Assembly (NCBI RefSeq): GCF_003382685.1
Contig: NZ_QLVG01000017.1
Span: forward strand, 47,599-111,598
From: Halorussus litoreus
GTDB taxonomy: Archaea; Halobacteriota; Halobacteria; Halobacteriales; Haladaptataceae
Direction of reading: 5' to 3'
DNA length: 64,000 bases
Part shown: piece after piece, positions 26,636-34,996 of the stretch
Position numbering within the stretch: position 1 is the first letter of the stretch
How the letters are laid out: each line of letters opens with the position of its first letter
Position numbers and translations under genes: made by a program
Notes under the pieces: generated by a model
The model's input: only the letters and a program-made list of their open reading frames with translations
Database searches by the model: none
Told to the model about the DNA's origin: nothing

Positions 26636-26863
26636 ATGAGTGCAGAGGAAACCGAAGAGGAAGGCTCCACGCCCGCCGAAGTAATCGAGATCGTCGGCAA
26701 GACCGGGATGCACGGCGAGGCCATGCAGGTCAAGTGCCGCATCCGCGAGGGCGAGAACCAGGGCCGCATCATCACGCGGAACTGCCTCGGCCCCGTCCGC
26801 GAGGGCGACGTCCTGCAACTGCGCGAGACCGCCCGCGAAGCCGACTCAATCGGAGGTCAGTAA
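26636..26863 (+). CDS. rps28e: 30S ribosomal protein S28e
   Basis: A 75-residue OB-fold ribosomal protein. [20 protein letters not shown] and the highly conserved [20 protein letters not shown] with a C-terminal acidic tail identify S28e. It lies 12 bp after rpl7ae in the conserved archaeal cluster. Confidence 0.96.
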   Translation: MSAEETEEEGSTPAEVIEIVGKTGMHGEAMQVKCRIREGENQGRIITRNCLGPVREGDVLQLRETAREADSIGGQ

Positions 26864-26866
26864 TCG

Positions 26867-27058
26867 ATGCCCCAGACCAGAGAGTGTGACTTCTGCGGGT
26901 CGGACATCGAGCCCGGGACGGGTACGATGTTCGTCCGCACCGACGGGAGTACCATCCACTTCTGTTCGGCGAAGTGCGAGAAGAACGCCGACCTCGGCCG
27001 CGAGCCCCGCGATCTGGGCTGGACCGAGGAAGGTGGCGCAGAAGAGGCCGAACAATGA
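26867..27058 (+). CDS. rpl24e: 50S ribosomal protein L24e
   Basis: A 63-residue zinc-binding ribosomal protein. [18 protein letters not shown] and [11 protein letters not shown] supply four cysteines. It starts 3 bp after the rps28e stop and ends overlapping the ndk ATG (ATGA). Confidence 0.96.
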   Translation: MPQTRECDFCGSDIEPGTGTMFVRTDGSTIHFCSAKCEKNADLGREPRDLGWTEEGGAEEAEQ

Positions 27059-27519
27059 GCGACGCCGAGCGCACCTTCGTGATGGTCAAGCCCGACGGAG
27101 TCCAGCGCGGACTCATCGGCGAGATCGTCGGCCGACTCGAGGAGCGCGGCCTGAAGATGGTCGCCGGCAAGTTCATGCAGATCGACGAGGAGCTCGCCCA
27201 CGACCACTACGGCGAGCACGAGGGCAAGCCCTTCTTCGAGGGCCTCGTGGACTTCATCACGTCCGGCCCCGTGTTCGCGATGGTGTGGGAGGGTCAGGAC
27301 GCGACCCGACAGGTCCGCAAGATGATGGGCGAGACCGACCCCGCCGAGTCCGCGCCCGGCACCATCCGCGGCGACTACGGACTCGACCTCGGTCGGAACG
27401 TCATCCACGGCTCGGACCACGAGGACGAGGGCGCGAACGAGCGCGAGATCGACCTGTTCTTCGACGAGGAGGAACTGGTCGACTACGAGCGCATCGACGA
27501 GCAGTGGCTGTACGAGTAG
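27055..27519 (+). CDS. ndk: Nucleoside diphosphate kinase
   Basis: A 154-residue enzyme that equilibrates NTP pools by a phosphohistidine intermediate; the active-site His is in [30 protein letters not shown] is the N-terminal signature. The ATG at 27055 overlaps the rpl24e stop; the frame also opens upstream inside rpl24e but that part is not family-like. A degraded copy of its last ~95 bp and downstream bases sits at 28021-28125. Confidence 0.96.
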   Translation: MSDAERTFVMVKPDGVQRGLIGEIVGRLEERGLKMVAGKFMQIDEELAHDHYGEHEGKPFFEGLVDFITSGPVFAMVWEGQDATRQVRKMMGETDPAESAPGTIRGDYGLDLGRNVIHGSDHEDEGANEREIDLFFDEEELVDYERIDEQWLYE

Positions 27520-27590
27520 CGTAGCTGTCGATTTTCGCAGTCCCGTTCTCGCGGTTCGTTCTTGGATCGCTCCAGCGACGCAGCGATTAG

Positions 27591-27641
27591 TCCCGCTCGT
27601 CAATTCCGCTCGTCAATCCCGCTCGTCAATCCCGCTCGTCG
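27591..27641. repeat. 13-bp tandem repeat
   Basis: Almost four copies of TCCCGCTCGTCAA (27591, 27604, 27617, 27630). Read on the minus strand, each unit repeats the ERD-stop end of the gene at 27626-27952, so slippage duplicated the stop-codon region. Confidence 0.85.
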
Positions 27642-27952
27642 TCCCTGCCGGGGAGCCGACGGATCGCCTTCTCCCACCTGTCCCGGGCCGCCTGTCCGGG
27701 GTCCGCAAACGGGTCGTACGTGATGTCCTCGGCCGTCCCGACCCGATTCTGCCCGTCGCCGTCGCTCGTCGTCCGCCGCAGGCCGAACGCCGCCGTGAAT
27801 GCCAACAGCGCGAACAGCAGGGCTAACGGGACGCTGGCGGAACTGTCGAGAGGGAGTACCACGAAGAGCAGGACCGCCAGCAACGCAGCCACTTGGAACG
27901 CGTAGACGAGGCGACCGAGCCAGTCGCCCGAAAACTCGACGGTCCACCCCAT
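27626..27952 (-). CDS. Small two-helix membrane protein
   Basis: A 108-residue protein with two hydrophobic helices (about residues 15-55), then an acidic cytoplasmic tail containing EDITYDPFADPG. I do not recognise the family. It is convergent with ndk and lies between ndk and its duplicated fragment, so it may belong to an inserted segment. The coding composition is haloarchaeal. Confidence 0.6.
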   Translation of the reverse strand: MGWTVEFSGDWLGRLVYAFQVAALLAVLLFVVLPLDSSASVPLALLFALLAFTAAFGLRRTTSDGDGQNRVGTAEDITYDPFADPGQAARDRWEKAIRRLPGRDDERD

Positions 27953-28020
27953 CTTCTACCGGACGGTCGAACTCGGGGGAAATAAGTTTTTCAAACGGCG
28001 TTCACATGACTCGGCGAATT

Positions 28021-28125
28021 CGAACGAGCGCGAGACCGACCTGTTCTTCGGCGGGGTGGAACTGGTCGACTACGAGCGCGTCGACGAGCAGTGGCTGTAC
28101 GAGAAGTCCGGTCCTTTCGCAGTCC
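28021..28125 (+). pseudogene. Duplicated 3' end of ndk
   Basis: About 105 bp closely matching 27434-27543: it repeats the ndk coding end (RD/ETDLFF..ELVDYERVDEQWLYE) and continues past the stop to TTCGCAGTCC. The stop codon is altered to AAG in frame. There is no start or kinase core, so it cannot make NDK. It could be an old integration footprint or a local duplication. Confidence 0.85.
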
Positions 28126-28141
28126 GATCTTCAGGCAGTGT

Positions 28142-28594
28142 TTATTCGCCAAAGAGATCCTCGACATATATTGTCTTATTGAAATATACCATGCCAATTA
28201 GGAATACTGCCAATATTCCAACTAACTCTGATATGCGCCACCATCCTACTAATTCATTCATCATTAAACCAACCATTGTAACCGTTACTAGTCCGAACGA
28301 GACGATCACCGAAGAATAAGCGGCATCCCAATTTCGGGCTTCAACTTGTCGCTGATGAACTGTGTCAAAGCCTCTCTCCGAAATTACGTAGTGCGAATTC
28401 TGTTCTTCTTTAATCAGTCCCGTGTGAATCAAATATTCGAGTGCATTTTCTGCTTCAGTACGTGAGAGAGTGGAGTTATCGTTGACTACGGGATGCGATT
28501 TCAATATCTTTCCCTCTTTGGGGAATTCTATCCGTACTACCCCATCTGAATCGTGTATATAATGGAGTACGACAGCCCAATTTGGTTGATTCAT
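28142..28594 (-). CDS. AT-rich winged-helix protein with two membrane helices
   Basis: A 150-residue protein with markedly lower GC than its neighbours and Asn/Ile/Tyr/Lys-richer composition. Residues ~10-80 look like a winged-helix domain (STLSRTEAENALEYLIHTGL, HYVISERGFDTVHQRQ). Two hydrophobic helices follow. Base composition, and position right after the ndk fragment, suggest acquired DNA. Function unknown; a membrane-tethered regulator is possible. Confidence 0.65.
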   Translation of the reverse strand: MNQPNWAVVLHYIHDSDGVVRIEFPKEGKILKSHPVVNDNSTLSRTEAENALEYLIHTGLIKEEQNSHYVISERGFDTVHQRQVEARNWDAAYSSVIVSFGLVTVTMVGLMMNELVGWWRISELVGILAVFLIGMVYFNKTIYVEDLFGE

Positions 28595-28755
28595 AGCTAT
28601 ACATATCTACCATGAATAAATAAATCCCATCTAAGTTACCGCGTCAGTAATAATCTCGATTATCCCCGAGAATTATGGTCGTCTGGCCGACACGACATTT
28701 ATGAAGGTTATCAAATAAACTCAAAATAACCTACCTCTAGTGGAAAAGCAGTTTT

Positions 28756-31155
28756 GTGTCCCCAATACAACTCCCCGGCATGGACGGAGACATCACCCGC
28801 CGGGGCCTCATCGCCGCCATCGTCGGCGGCGGGGTCGTCGGCGGGTCGCTCTCGCCGGTTCGGGGCTATCTCGACCGGTTCGCACCCCTCTCCGGGTCGG
28901 CGTGGCGCGACGCCACCGACTCGACGAATCGCCGGGTCGAGAGCCCCTACGGCGCGGCCGAGGTGAGCTACGACGACTACGGCGTTCCCCACGTCGAGGC
29001 CGAGAACGAGCAGGCCCTCTACTTCGCCGCGGGGTACGTGCAGGCAGCCGACCGGCTGTTCCAGATGGACCTCCAGCGCCGGGTCATGCGCGGGCAGCTC
29101 TCGGAGGTCGTCGGCGAGGGGACGGTCGACTCCGACGAGTTCCACGTCCGGATGGACTTCGCGGGCGGTGCCGAGGCAAACCTCGAACTCCTCGACGGCA
29201 CGGAGACGGGGACTCTCGTCGAGGCGTTCACCGAGGGCGTCGAGGCGTGTCGGACGCGCGAGGAACTCCCGCTGGAGTTCGGCCTGCTGGAGTACGAGCC
29301 CGACCCGTGGACCCCCGCCGACACGATGCTGATGGAACAGCAGATCTCGTGGGGGCTGACCGGGAGCTTCTGGACGCTCCGGCGCGAGCGCCTCGCCCGT
29401 GAACTCGGCGCGGACGCCGCCGAGGAACTCTACCCCTTCCGGATGGACCACGACTCGCCGATCATCCGGAACGGGAGCGGCGGCGGTAACGTGGAGAATC
29501 GGAGCGTCGCGCGAGCCTCCGGTAACTTCGAGAGCGACGCGCTGCTCGACTGGCTCGGCGAGTTCGAGCGCCCGCCGAGCGTCGGGTCGAACAGCTGGGT
29601 GGTCTCGGGCGAGCAGACCGCCAGCGGCCAACCCATCGTCGCCAACGACCCGCATCTCAACCTGATGGCACCGCCGGTCTGGTACGAGATGAACCTCCGG
29701 ACCGACGACGTGAGCGTTCGGGGCGTCACCTTCCCCGGCGTCCCGTTCGTCGTCATCGGCGAGAACCAAGCCGGGGCGTGGGGGTTCACCAACGCCGGAG
29801 CCGACGTCATCGACTTCTACAGCTACGAGATCGACGACGCTGGCGAGCGCTACCGCTACGAGGGCGAGTGGCGCGAGTTCGAGACCGAAGAGCGAACCAT
29901 CGCCGTCGCTGGCGGCGAGGACCGGAGTATCACCGTGCGGAAGACGGTCCACGGCCCGATGCTCGAACGCGAGGGCCAGCGGGTCGGCGTCGCGTGGACC
30001 GGCCACACCGCGACCGAGACGACCAAGGCCATCCACCGGTACAGCCACAGCGACGGGATGGACGACTTTCTCGACGCCACCCGCCAGATGGATCTGCCGA
30101 CCCAGAGCGTCGTGTACGCCGACCGGGAGGGCAACACCCTCTACTACGTGACGGGTCGCATCCCCATCCGGACGGTCGACGGGGAGGAGGTGTGGGGAAC
30201 CCGCGTGTTCGACGGCTCGGCTGGCGAGGGCGAGTGGGACGGGTTCGAGCCGTTCGGCGTCTCCTCGTGGGAGGGGTTCGTCCCCTTCGAGGAGAAACCC
30301 CACGTGATAAATCCGGACTACCTCGGCACCGCGAACCAGCGCGTCGTCGACGACCCACAACACTACGTGGGCGAACAGTACAGCGCGCCGTACCGCGGCC
30401 AGCGCCTCTACGACCTGCTCGACCGCCGCGCCGCGTCCGACGAGCCGATGGACCCCGAATTCATGCGGGAGCTCCAGCGCGACACCCTGTCGACCTGCGC
30501 CGAGCAGCTCACCGACGAACTGGTCGCCGCGGCCGAAGGCGAAGACGATCTCGCCGACGCGGTCGAGACGCTCCGCGAGTGGGACTACCGGATGGATCGG
30601 GACTCGCGGGCCGCGCTCGTCTTCTCGCGATGGTTCGACCGGTTCCGCGAAGAGACGTTCGGCGACGAGTTCGAGGCCGCGGGCCTCGACGAGTCGTACT
30701 ACCCCAACGACTGGGTGCTGGCGACGCTGCCCGAGGACAGCCGGTGGTTCGGCGAGGAAGGGCGCGGGGGTGTAATGATTAGCGCGCTCCGGGCCGCTCT
30801 CGACGAACTCGAGGACGGCGCGACCTACGGCGACCACAACACCACCGCGGCCATCACGCACCCGTTCGGCCAGGCGTTCCTCAACTACCCCGACTATCCG
30901 ACCGACGGGTCGGCGTACACCCTGAACAACTACCGGTCGGAGTCGGCCGTCGGGAGCAGCTGGCGGATGATCTGTCCGATGGCCGAAGCCGAAGACTCAA
31001 TTTGTATCCTGCCTGGCGGCAACTCCGGCGAGTACTTCTCGGACCACTACGACGATCAGCTTCGGATGTGGGCCGACGGGGAGTACAAGCCGATGGACCG
31101 TGAGGGTCCCGAAGGGACGGATCTCACCTTCGAGACGACGGAGGGAGACGGATGA
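28756..31155 (+). CDS. Penicillin acylase-family Ntn hydrolase
   Basis: A 799-residue precursor of a heterodimeric amidase. The N terminus has a twin-arginine-like signal, TRRGLIAAIVGGG. The alpha part includes YDDYGVPHVEAENEQALYFAAGYVQAADRLFQMDLQRR. GSNSWVVSG marks the self-cleavage site, with Ser280 as the likely new N-terminal nucleophile; NDPHLNLMAP and GVTFPGVPFVVIGEN are conserved in the beta part. Family members hydrolyse penicillins, acyl-homoserine lactones or other amides; the substrate here is unknown. GTG 28756 is spaced about 30 nt from a TATA-like AAAATAAC; ATG 28780 is an alternative. Confidence 0.87.
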   Translation: MSPIQLPGMDGDITRRGLIAAIVGGGVVGGSLSPVRGYLDRFAPLSGSAWRDATDSTNRRVESPYGAAEVSYDDYGVPHVEAENEQALYFAAGYVQAADRLFQMDLQRRVMRGQLSEVVGEGTVDSDEFHVRMDFAGGAEANLELLDGTETGTLVEAFTEGVEACRTREELPLEFGLLEYEPDPWTPADTMLMEQQISWGLTGSFWTLRRERLARELGADAAEELYPFRMDHDSPIIRNGSGGGNVENRSVARASGNFESDALLDWLGEFERPPSVGSNSWVVSGEQTASGQPIVANDPHLNLMAPPVWYEMNLRTDDVSVRGVTFPGVPFVVIGENQAGAWGFTNAGADVIDFYSYEIDDAGERYRYEGEWREFETEERTIAVAGGEDRSITVRKTVHGPMLEREGQRVGVAWTGHTATETTKAIHRYSHSDGMDDFLDATRQMDLPTQSVVYADREGNTLYYVTGRIPIRTVDGEEVWGTRVFDGSAGEGEWDGFEPFGVSSWEGFVPFEEKPHVINPDYLGTANQRVVDDPQHYVGEQYSAPYRGQRLYDLLDRRAASDEPMDPEFMRELQRDTLSTCAEQLTDELVAAAEGEDDLADAVETLREWDYRMDRDSRAALVFSRWFDRFREETFGDEFEAAGLDESYYPNDWVLATLPEDSRWFGEEGRGGVMISALRAALDELEDGATYGDHNTTAAITHPFGQAFLNYPDYPTDGSAYTLNNYRSESAVGSSWRMICPMAEAEDSICILPGGNSGEYFSDHYDDQLRMWADGEYKPMDREGPEGTDLTFETTEGDG

Positions 31156-31517
31156 GCGACGACGAACCTCGTCGGCCGGGAGTCGCTCGCGCGTGGCTTC
31201 GGGAGATTCGGAGCGACCGCCGGGCGCGGTGGTTCGCGCTGGCAGCCGGACTCGCCGCAGGTCTGGCGGCCGCGCGGGTCCACTGGTACGGGTTCGTGCT
31301 CGGGGGCGCGCTGGTGGGGCTGGTCTCGGCGACCGCCAAGCGCGGCCTGCTCGCGGGAATCGGGTTCGGCCTCCTCGCGTGGGGCGTCTTCGCTGGCTTG
31401 CTGGCGGCCAACGGCGCACTCCTCGCGTACGCCGAGATGGGTCAGCTGACTGCCCTGAGCTTCGGGATTCCGGTCGGACTGGCCGCGCTCGGGTCGCTCA
31501 TTAGGGGCGTCGTCTGA
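31152..31517 (+). CDS. Small membrane protein coupled to the acylase gene
   Basis: A 121-residue protein with three or four hydrophobic segments (e.g. WFALAAGLAAGLAAARVHWY; GLLAGIGFGLLAWGVFAGLL). Its ATG overlaps the acylase stop (ATGA), so the two are translationally coupled. I do not recognise a family. Confidence 0.7.
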   Translation: MSDDEPRRPGVARAWLREIRSDRRARWFALAAGLAAGLAAARVHWYGFVLGGALVGLVSATAKRGLLAGIGFGLLAWGVFAGLLAANGALLAYAEMGQLTALSFGIPVGLAALGSLIRGVV

Positions 31518-31846
31518 GAACAGTGGCTGAACTGTCGGAACGTCCTATTTCTCCCCGGAATCTGCTGCCCTATTCGCTTTTGCATCGGAATCCCCTGCAA
31601 AGATTCAAATACGAAGGCGGGACGAAACCGGCCCGTGACCTGACCCGGGCCGGAACGCGTCCGCTGTTGCGCGGCGCGCAGCGTTCCGGACAGAAGTCGC
31701 TCCGCGACGCGGGTAGCAAACGACCACGCCGCGAGACACCACTGACCGAATGCGCGCCGCCTGTTCGCCATCGAATTCGCCGAGAGTCGTCAGTAGCTGG
31801 TTCGAGAACCGTATCGTCCGTGACCGAGTTCCCCCGGCGTGCGCCG
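31518..31846. other. Intergenic region between convergent genes
   Basis: 329 bp holding repeat family C copy 2 (31597-31690). The remainder shows no supportable gene; open frames here are Arg/Ser-rich non-coding readings. Confidence 0.6.
31597..31690 (+). repeat. Dispersed repeat family C, copy 2
   Basis: Matches 6121-6214 read on the other strand, including GCAAAGATTCAAATACGA, GGGACGAAACCGGCCCGTGA and GGGCCGGAACGCGTCCGC. The CCGGCCC/GGGCCGG hairpin is kept while its loop varies. Confidence 0.75.
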
Positions 31847-33655
31847 CTAGGGGTAGGGGTGGTGGCCCCGCTCCGGCCGGAACTCGAACCCGAGGTCCGG
31901 CGGTACTTCCCGCGCGCGCTCCCCGAAGAACGGGTCGCCGGTGAACAGCGGCTGCGCCGCCGGGACGAGCACGCGGACCGCCTCGAAACCCAACTGTTCG
32001 AGGTCGCGGGTCGTGAGCCGCGCGGCGTACGCCGACAGGTCGACATCAGCCAACCGAGCGAGTACGGCGTCGAGTTCGGCCGATCCCTCCGGCAGGTCGG
32101 CCGGGCCGACGCTCGCGCTCGGTACGGTGGTCTCCGGCGAGACGAACTCCCGGGCGACTTCGGGGAAGTCAGCGTAGCGACCGATCGCGCCGTCCGCGTC
32201 GGCGGCGTCCTCGACACCCATCGAGCGGAGTTCGGTCCAGTTCTGGAGCGCCTCGGCCAGCGCCGACGTCGCCGCGGCGTCCGGGTCGAGGTCGGCGTCG
32301 GACCCGACCGCGAACCGCGGCCACTTCCCGTCGCGGTGGACCGCGGCGGCCACGACCGGGACGTCCACGTCTTGGGTGACCAGCAGAGCCGTCACGTCGA
32401 GGTTCGCTGCGCGTGCGCGCGCTCGGAGCGCGTCGAATCTCTCCGTCCGAACCGACAGTTCGAGTGGGTCGAACGTGGAGTACCACGCCAGCATCGTGGC
32501 GTCGCGTTCCAGAATCTCGTACAGCCCGGACAGCAGGGCCTCGACCGGCGAGTTTCCGAGGCCGAGCCCGGTGGTGATCGACGGTTTGTTCCGAATCTCC
32601 GGTGGGGGGAAGTGGACGAACTCCGCTGGCAGGTGGACGGCGTCGCCCGTCTGAAGTTCCTCGCCCTCAACCCACTGTAGCTCCGCGTTGGGCCCCGGCA
32701 CCGACCAGTCCTCGGGCCGGACGAACGCGTCGGGAGCAACTGCCGCGTCGAGGTCGGACGCGCGCGCCGTCCGGAACGCCGATTCCCGGTAGACGCCCGC
32801 GGCGTAGCGTTCCAGCCCCTCGCCGAGCGCCTTCATCAGCCCCTCGTTCCAATCGGCCGCGAGTCCCGCAGCCTGCTCGGCCGCCGTGACGTCGCTGAAC
32901 CCCTCGGTGTCGGCGAGGTTCGCGAGGTAGTACGGCGCGGGGAACGACTCGACCTCGCCGACCTCCGACACCACGCCAACTCGCTCGTCGACGGCCTGTT
33001 CGGCGCGCGAGAGGGCGTCGTCGAGGTCCGCGTCGACGTACACGCGGTCGATGTCTGAGTCACGGGTAGCCGCGCCACTCCCGGGTTCCGATCCGCAGAT
33101 TGAACAGCCGGGCACTGGCAGGAGGGTGCGCTCGGCGTGCGGGACCTCCAGAACGCCACCGAGCGCAGCGGACTCGCCGCCCGTGAGCAAACTCGCCGCC
33201 TCGCGCCCGGCGAGCGCGCCCGCGAAGCGCGCGCTCGCCGGGCGCGGCGTGGAGGTGTCGTCGTTCGGTCCGTCGGCCGCACTGCTGGCAGTCCCGCCGT
33301 CCGCGTCGCCGGAGTCGTCCTCACCGTCGAGGTTCGCGCGAACTCTGGTCCGGAGACACTCGTAACAGGCGGTGGACGGGGCGTACCCCGACACCGCGGC
33401 CTCCACGGTCGGTATCGAGCGGCCGCCGACACCGCCGAGTTCCACCCCGAGCCACGGCGTCCCCGCCTCGCGCGCGGCGGCGTTCGCCGCGGCGAACGCC
33501 GCCGCGCCGGCCTCGGCGACGACCACGGCGAAGTCCGTCACTCCCACGCGGTCGGGGTCGCACGTGACGGTCTCGGCTGGCACGTCGTCGAGCGCGGCAC
33601 TGACGGCGTCGACGCCCGGCCCCGACCCGACGAGTCCGACAGTCGGTGTACTCAT
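31847..33655 (-). CDS. Stand-alone YcaO-domain protein
   Basis: A 602-residue protein. Residues 1-~190 form an E1-like/cyclodehydratase partner-type domain (VGLVGSGPGVDAVSAAL) with cysteine pairs CYECLRTR and CSICGSEPG that could bind zinc. The rest is a YcaO domain with its ATP-binding glutamates in ALGEGLERYAAG, LLSGLYEILERDA and SALAEALQNWTEL. It ends HHPYP, not the PxPxP of azoline-forming members. YcaO enzymes activate amide backbones to make azolines or thioamides. No precursor peptide, dehydrogenase or TfuA gene is adjacent, so the target is unknown. The ATG at 33655 starts the Rossmann-like fold. Confidence 0.85.
   Translation of the reverse strand: MSTPTVGLVGSGPGVDAVSAALDDVPAETVTCDPDRVGVTDFAVVVAEAGAAAFAAANAAAREAGTPWLGVELGGVGGRSIPTVEAAVSGYAPSTACYECLRTRVRANLDGEDDSGDADGGTASSAADGPNDDTSTPRPASARFAGALAGREAASLLTGGESAALGGVLEVPHAERTLLPVPGCSICGSEPGSGAATRDSDIDRVYVDADLDDALSRAEQAVDERVGVVSEVGEVESFPAPYYLANLADTEGFSDVTAAEQAAGLAADWNEGLMKALGEGLERYAAGVYRESAFRTARASDLDAAVAPDAFVRPEDWSVPGPNAELQWVEGEELQTGDAVHLPAEFVHFPPPEIRNKPSITTGLGLGNSPVEALLSGLYEILERDATMLAWYSTFDPLELSVRTERFDALRARARAANLDVTALLVTQDVDVPVVAAAVHRDGKWPRFAVGSDADLDPDAAATSALAEALQNWTELRSMGVEDAADADGAIGRYADFPEVAREFVSPETTVPSASVGPADLPEGSAELDAVLARLADVDLSAYAARLTTRDLEQLGFEAVRVLVPAAQPLFTGDPFFGERAREVPPDLGFEFRPERGHHPYP
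33202..33246. repeat. 18-bp inverted repeat inside the ycaO gene
   Basis: Arms at 33202-33219 and 33229-33246 are exact complements around a 9-nt loop (CGCGCCCGGCGAGCGCGC on the left). It lies in frame between the two domains. Confidence 0.75.
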
Positions 33656-33736
33656 GGCTCGACGCTCGGAGTCCGGGAGCAAAAGCGCGGTGCTATCGCT
33701 CGGCGATCGGCGCGCAAAAGAATGGTGGTCGCGACG

Positions 33737-34561
33737 TCAGTGCAGGAGGCTCTGGGCGACGCCCGCGAGCTGGTCGGTGTCGGCCTCGCGGAGGTCGTCG
33801 TTGGCCAGCTTCAGCCGGAGGCGGGGTCGACCCACGTCGATGGGGACCTTCTCCGTGCCGATGAGGCCCATGTCCTCGAGCTTCGTCTTCGTCCGCGAGA
33901 ACGTCGCCTTGCTGGCGATGCCGACGTCTTCGCCCCACTTGCTGATGTCGTACAGCAGAGCCTCGTTCTTCGCTGCGACGAGCAGGCTGATCGTGACCTC
34001 GTCGAGCCCGTCGCCGTCACCACGCGCGGTCTCCATCGAGGACAGCACCTCGTCGAAGTCGTTCTGGGCGTCGGGGCTGATCTCGTCGCCGAGCGTGTCC
34101 CGCACGCGCGAGAGCGGGGGCGTCCGGAGCGAGAACTCGTCGGCGGCCTCGAACTGCGCGGTGTAGGAGTCGAACGCCTCCGCGACGAACTCCTCGTCGT
34201 CTGCGGTGAGCCCGCCCACGCGGTCGTCCGCGGTGACCAGCGCGATGACGACCTCGTCGGTCACCAGCAGCGAGTTGCTCGGCACCTCGTCGGTGGTGCG
34301 CAGCGCCAGCGCGCCCGCGTCGATGAGGTCGGCGGCGTTACTCGCGATGATGAAGTCCTCCATCACGTCCTTCAGCGTCCCCGACTGGGCGAGCATCTGG
34401 ATCGTCGGCAGTTCACCGTCGTACTCGGTGGCGACGTCGATGAGTTCCTCGATGGCTTCCGTCGAGGGGTTGACCACGAGCAGTTCGTCCGGCGCGTCGT
34501 CGATGACCGTCCGGAGGATTTCGGCGATTTCCCGGTTCAGTAAATTCGATTCGGTCTCCAT
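33737..34561 (-). CDS. tbsP: TbsP-like transcriptional regulator
   Basis: A 274-residue protein resembling haloarchaeal DUF5821 proteins, now called TbsP, which act with TrmB in sugar-responsive gene control. The N-terminal half has DDAPDELLVVNPSTEAIEEL and QMLAQSGTLKDVMEDF. The C-terminal ~80 residues form a winged-helix domain (EALLYDISKWGEDVGIASKA; LEDMGLIGTEKVPIDVGRPR). A TATA box (34587-34596, minus strand) 30 nt before the ATG indicates a leaderless transcript. Assignment is by recognised sequence; regulon unknown. Confidence 0.65.
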   Translation of the reverse strand: METESNLLNREIAEILRTVIDDAPDELLVVNPSTEAIEELIDVATEYDGELPTIQMLAQSGTLKDVMEDFIIASNAADLIDAGALALRTTDEVPSNSLLVTDEVVIALVTADDRVGGLTADDEEFVAEAFDSYTAQFEAADEFSLRTPPLSRVRDTLGDEISPDAQNDFDEVLSSMETARGDGDGLDEVTISLLVAAKNEALLYDISKWGEDVGIASKATFSRTKTKLEDMGLIGTEKVPIDVGRPRLRLKLANDDLREADTDQLAGVAQSLLH

Positions 34562-34861
34562 ATACCCACAAACGTTTTACCCCTACTTAATTTTAACGTT
34601 ATTAACAGGGGGAAATCGCGGATTATACACGTGATTCGACAGACAGTGTGAAAGTCGTAACTGTACAATCTGACTCGCCTTGGATGTGAACCCTCTGACC
34701 GAAAATAATACGTAGCTGTCTCAGAAAATCGAGCGGCCCAGCCGTAATCCGTACTTTCGCTCACCGATTTAACGAGCAGTTTCCACTGTTATTCTCTCCA
34801 TACCACTCAATGAAAGATACGAAATATTCAAGTGTTGTGAATCTGTAACAGGAAACAAGCC
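34562..34861. other. AT-rich divergent promoter region
   Basis: 300 bp of lower GC than the surroundings. It contains the tbsP TATA box at 34587-34596 (minus strand) and the TATA box of the micropeptide gene at 34820-34829 (plus strand). No gene is supported between them. Confidence 0.6.
34820..34829 (+). promoter_or_regulatory. TATA box of the 44-residue peptide gene
   Basis: CGAAATATTC within GATACGAAATATTCAAG, about 37 nt before the ATG at 34862, leaving at most a leader of ~10 nt. Confidence 0.55.
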
Positions 34862-34996
34862 ATGCGAGGCAACATTCGACAGTGGTTCGTTGACAATCCC
34901 AGAGCGATGACTGCAGCGTACGGTCTGCTACTGACTGGTTCGGTGTTTGCGGAGATCAGTCTCCAGAACGCGGCCGGTGCGGCTTCCGGACCCTAG
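34862..34996 (+). CDS. 44-residue hydrophobic micropeptide
   Basis: ATG at 34862, TAG at 34994-34996. It starts MRGNIRQWFVDNPRAMTAAY, continues with a single hydrophobic stretch (GLLLTGSVFAEISL) and ends GAASGP. This polar head, DNPR motif, helix and GP end are a pattern I associate with a haloarchaeal micropeptide family of unknown function. It has its own TATA box. Its stop lies in a CTAG that also supplies the stop of the convergent CHAT gene (34993-34995 on the minus strand), so the genes overlap by 4 bp. Confidence 0.65.
   Translation: MRGNIRQWFVDNPRAMTAAYGLLLTGSVFAEISLQNAAGAASGP

Noticed and set aside
28711..30861. Long minus-strand frame opposite the penicillin acylase gene
   Set aside because: It is a shadow of a gene with full Ntn-hydrolase motifs.
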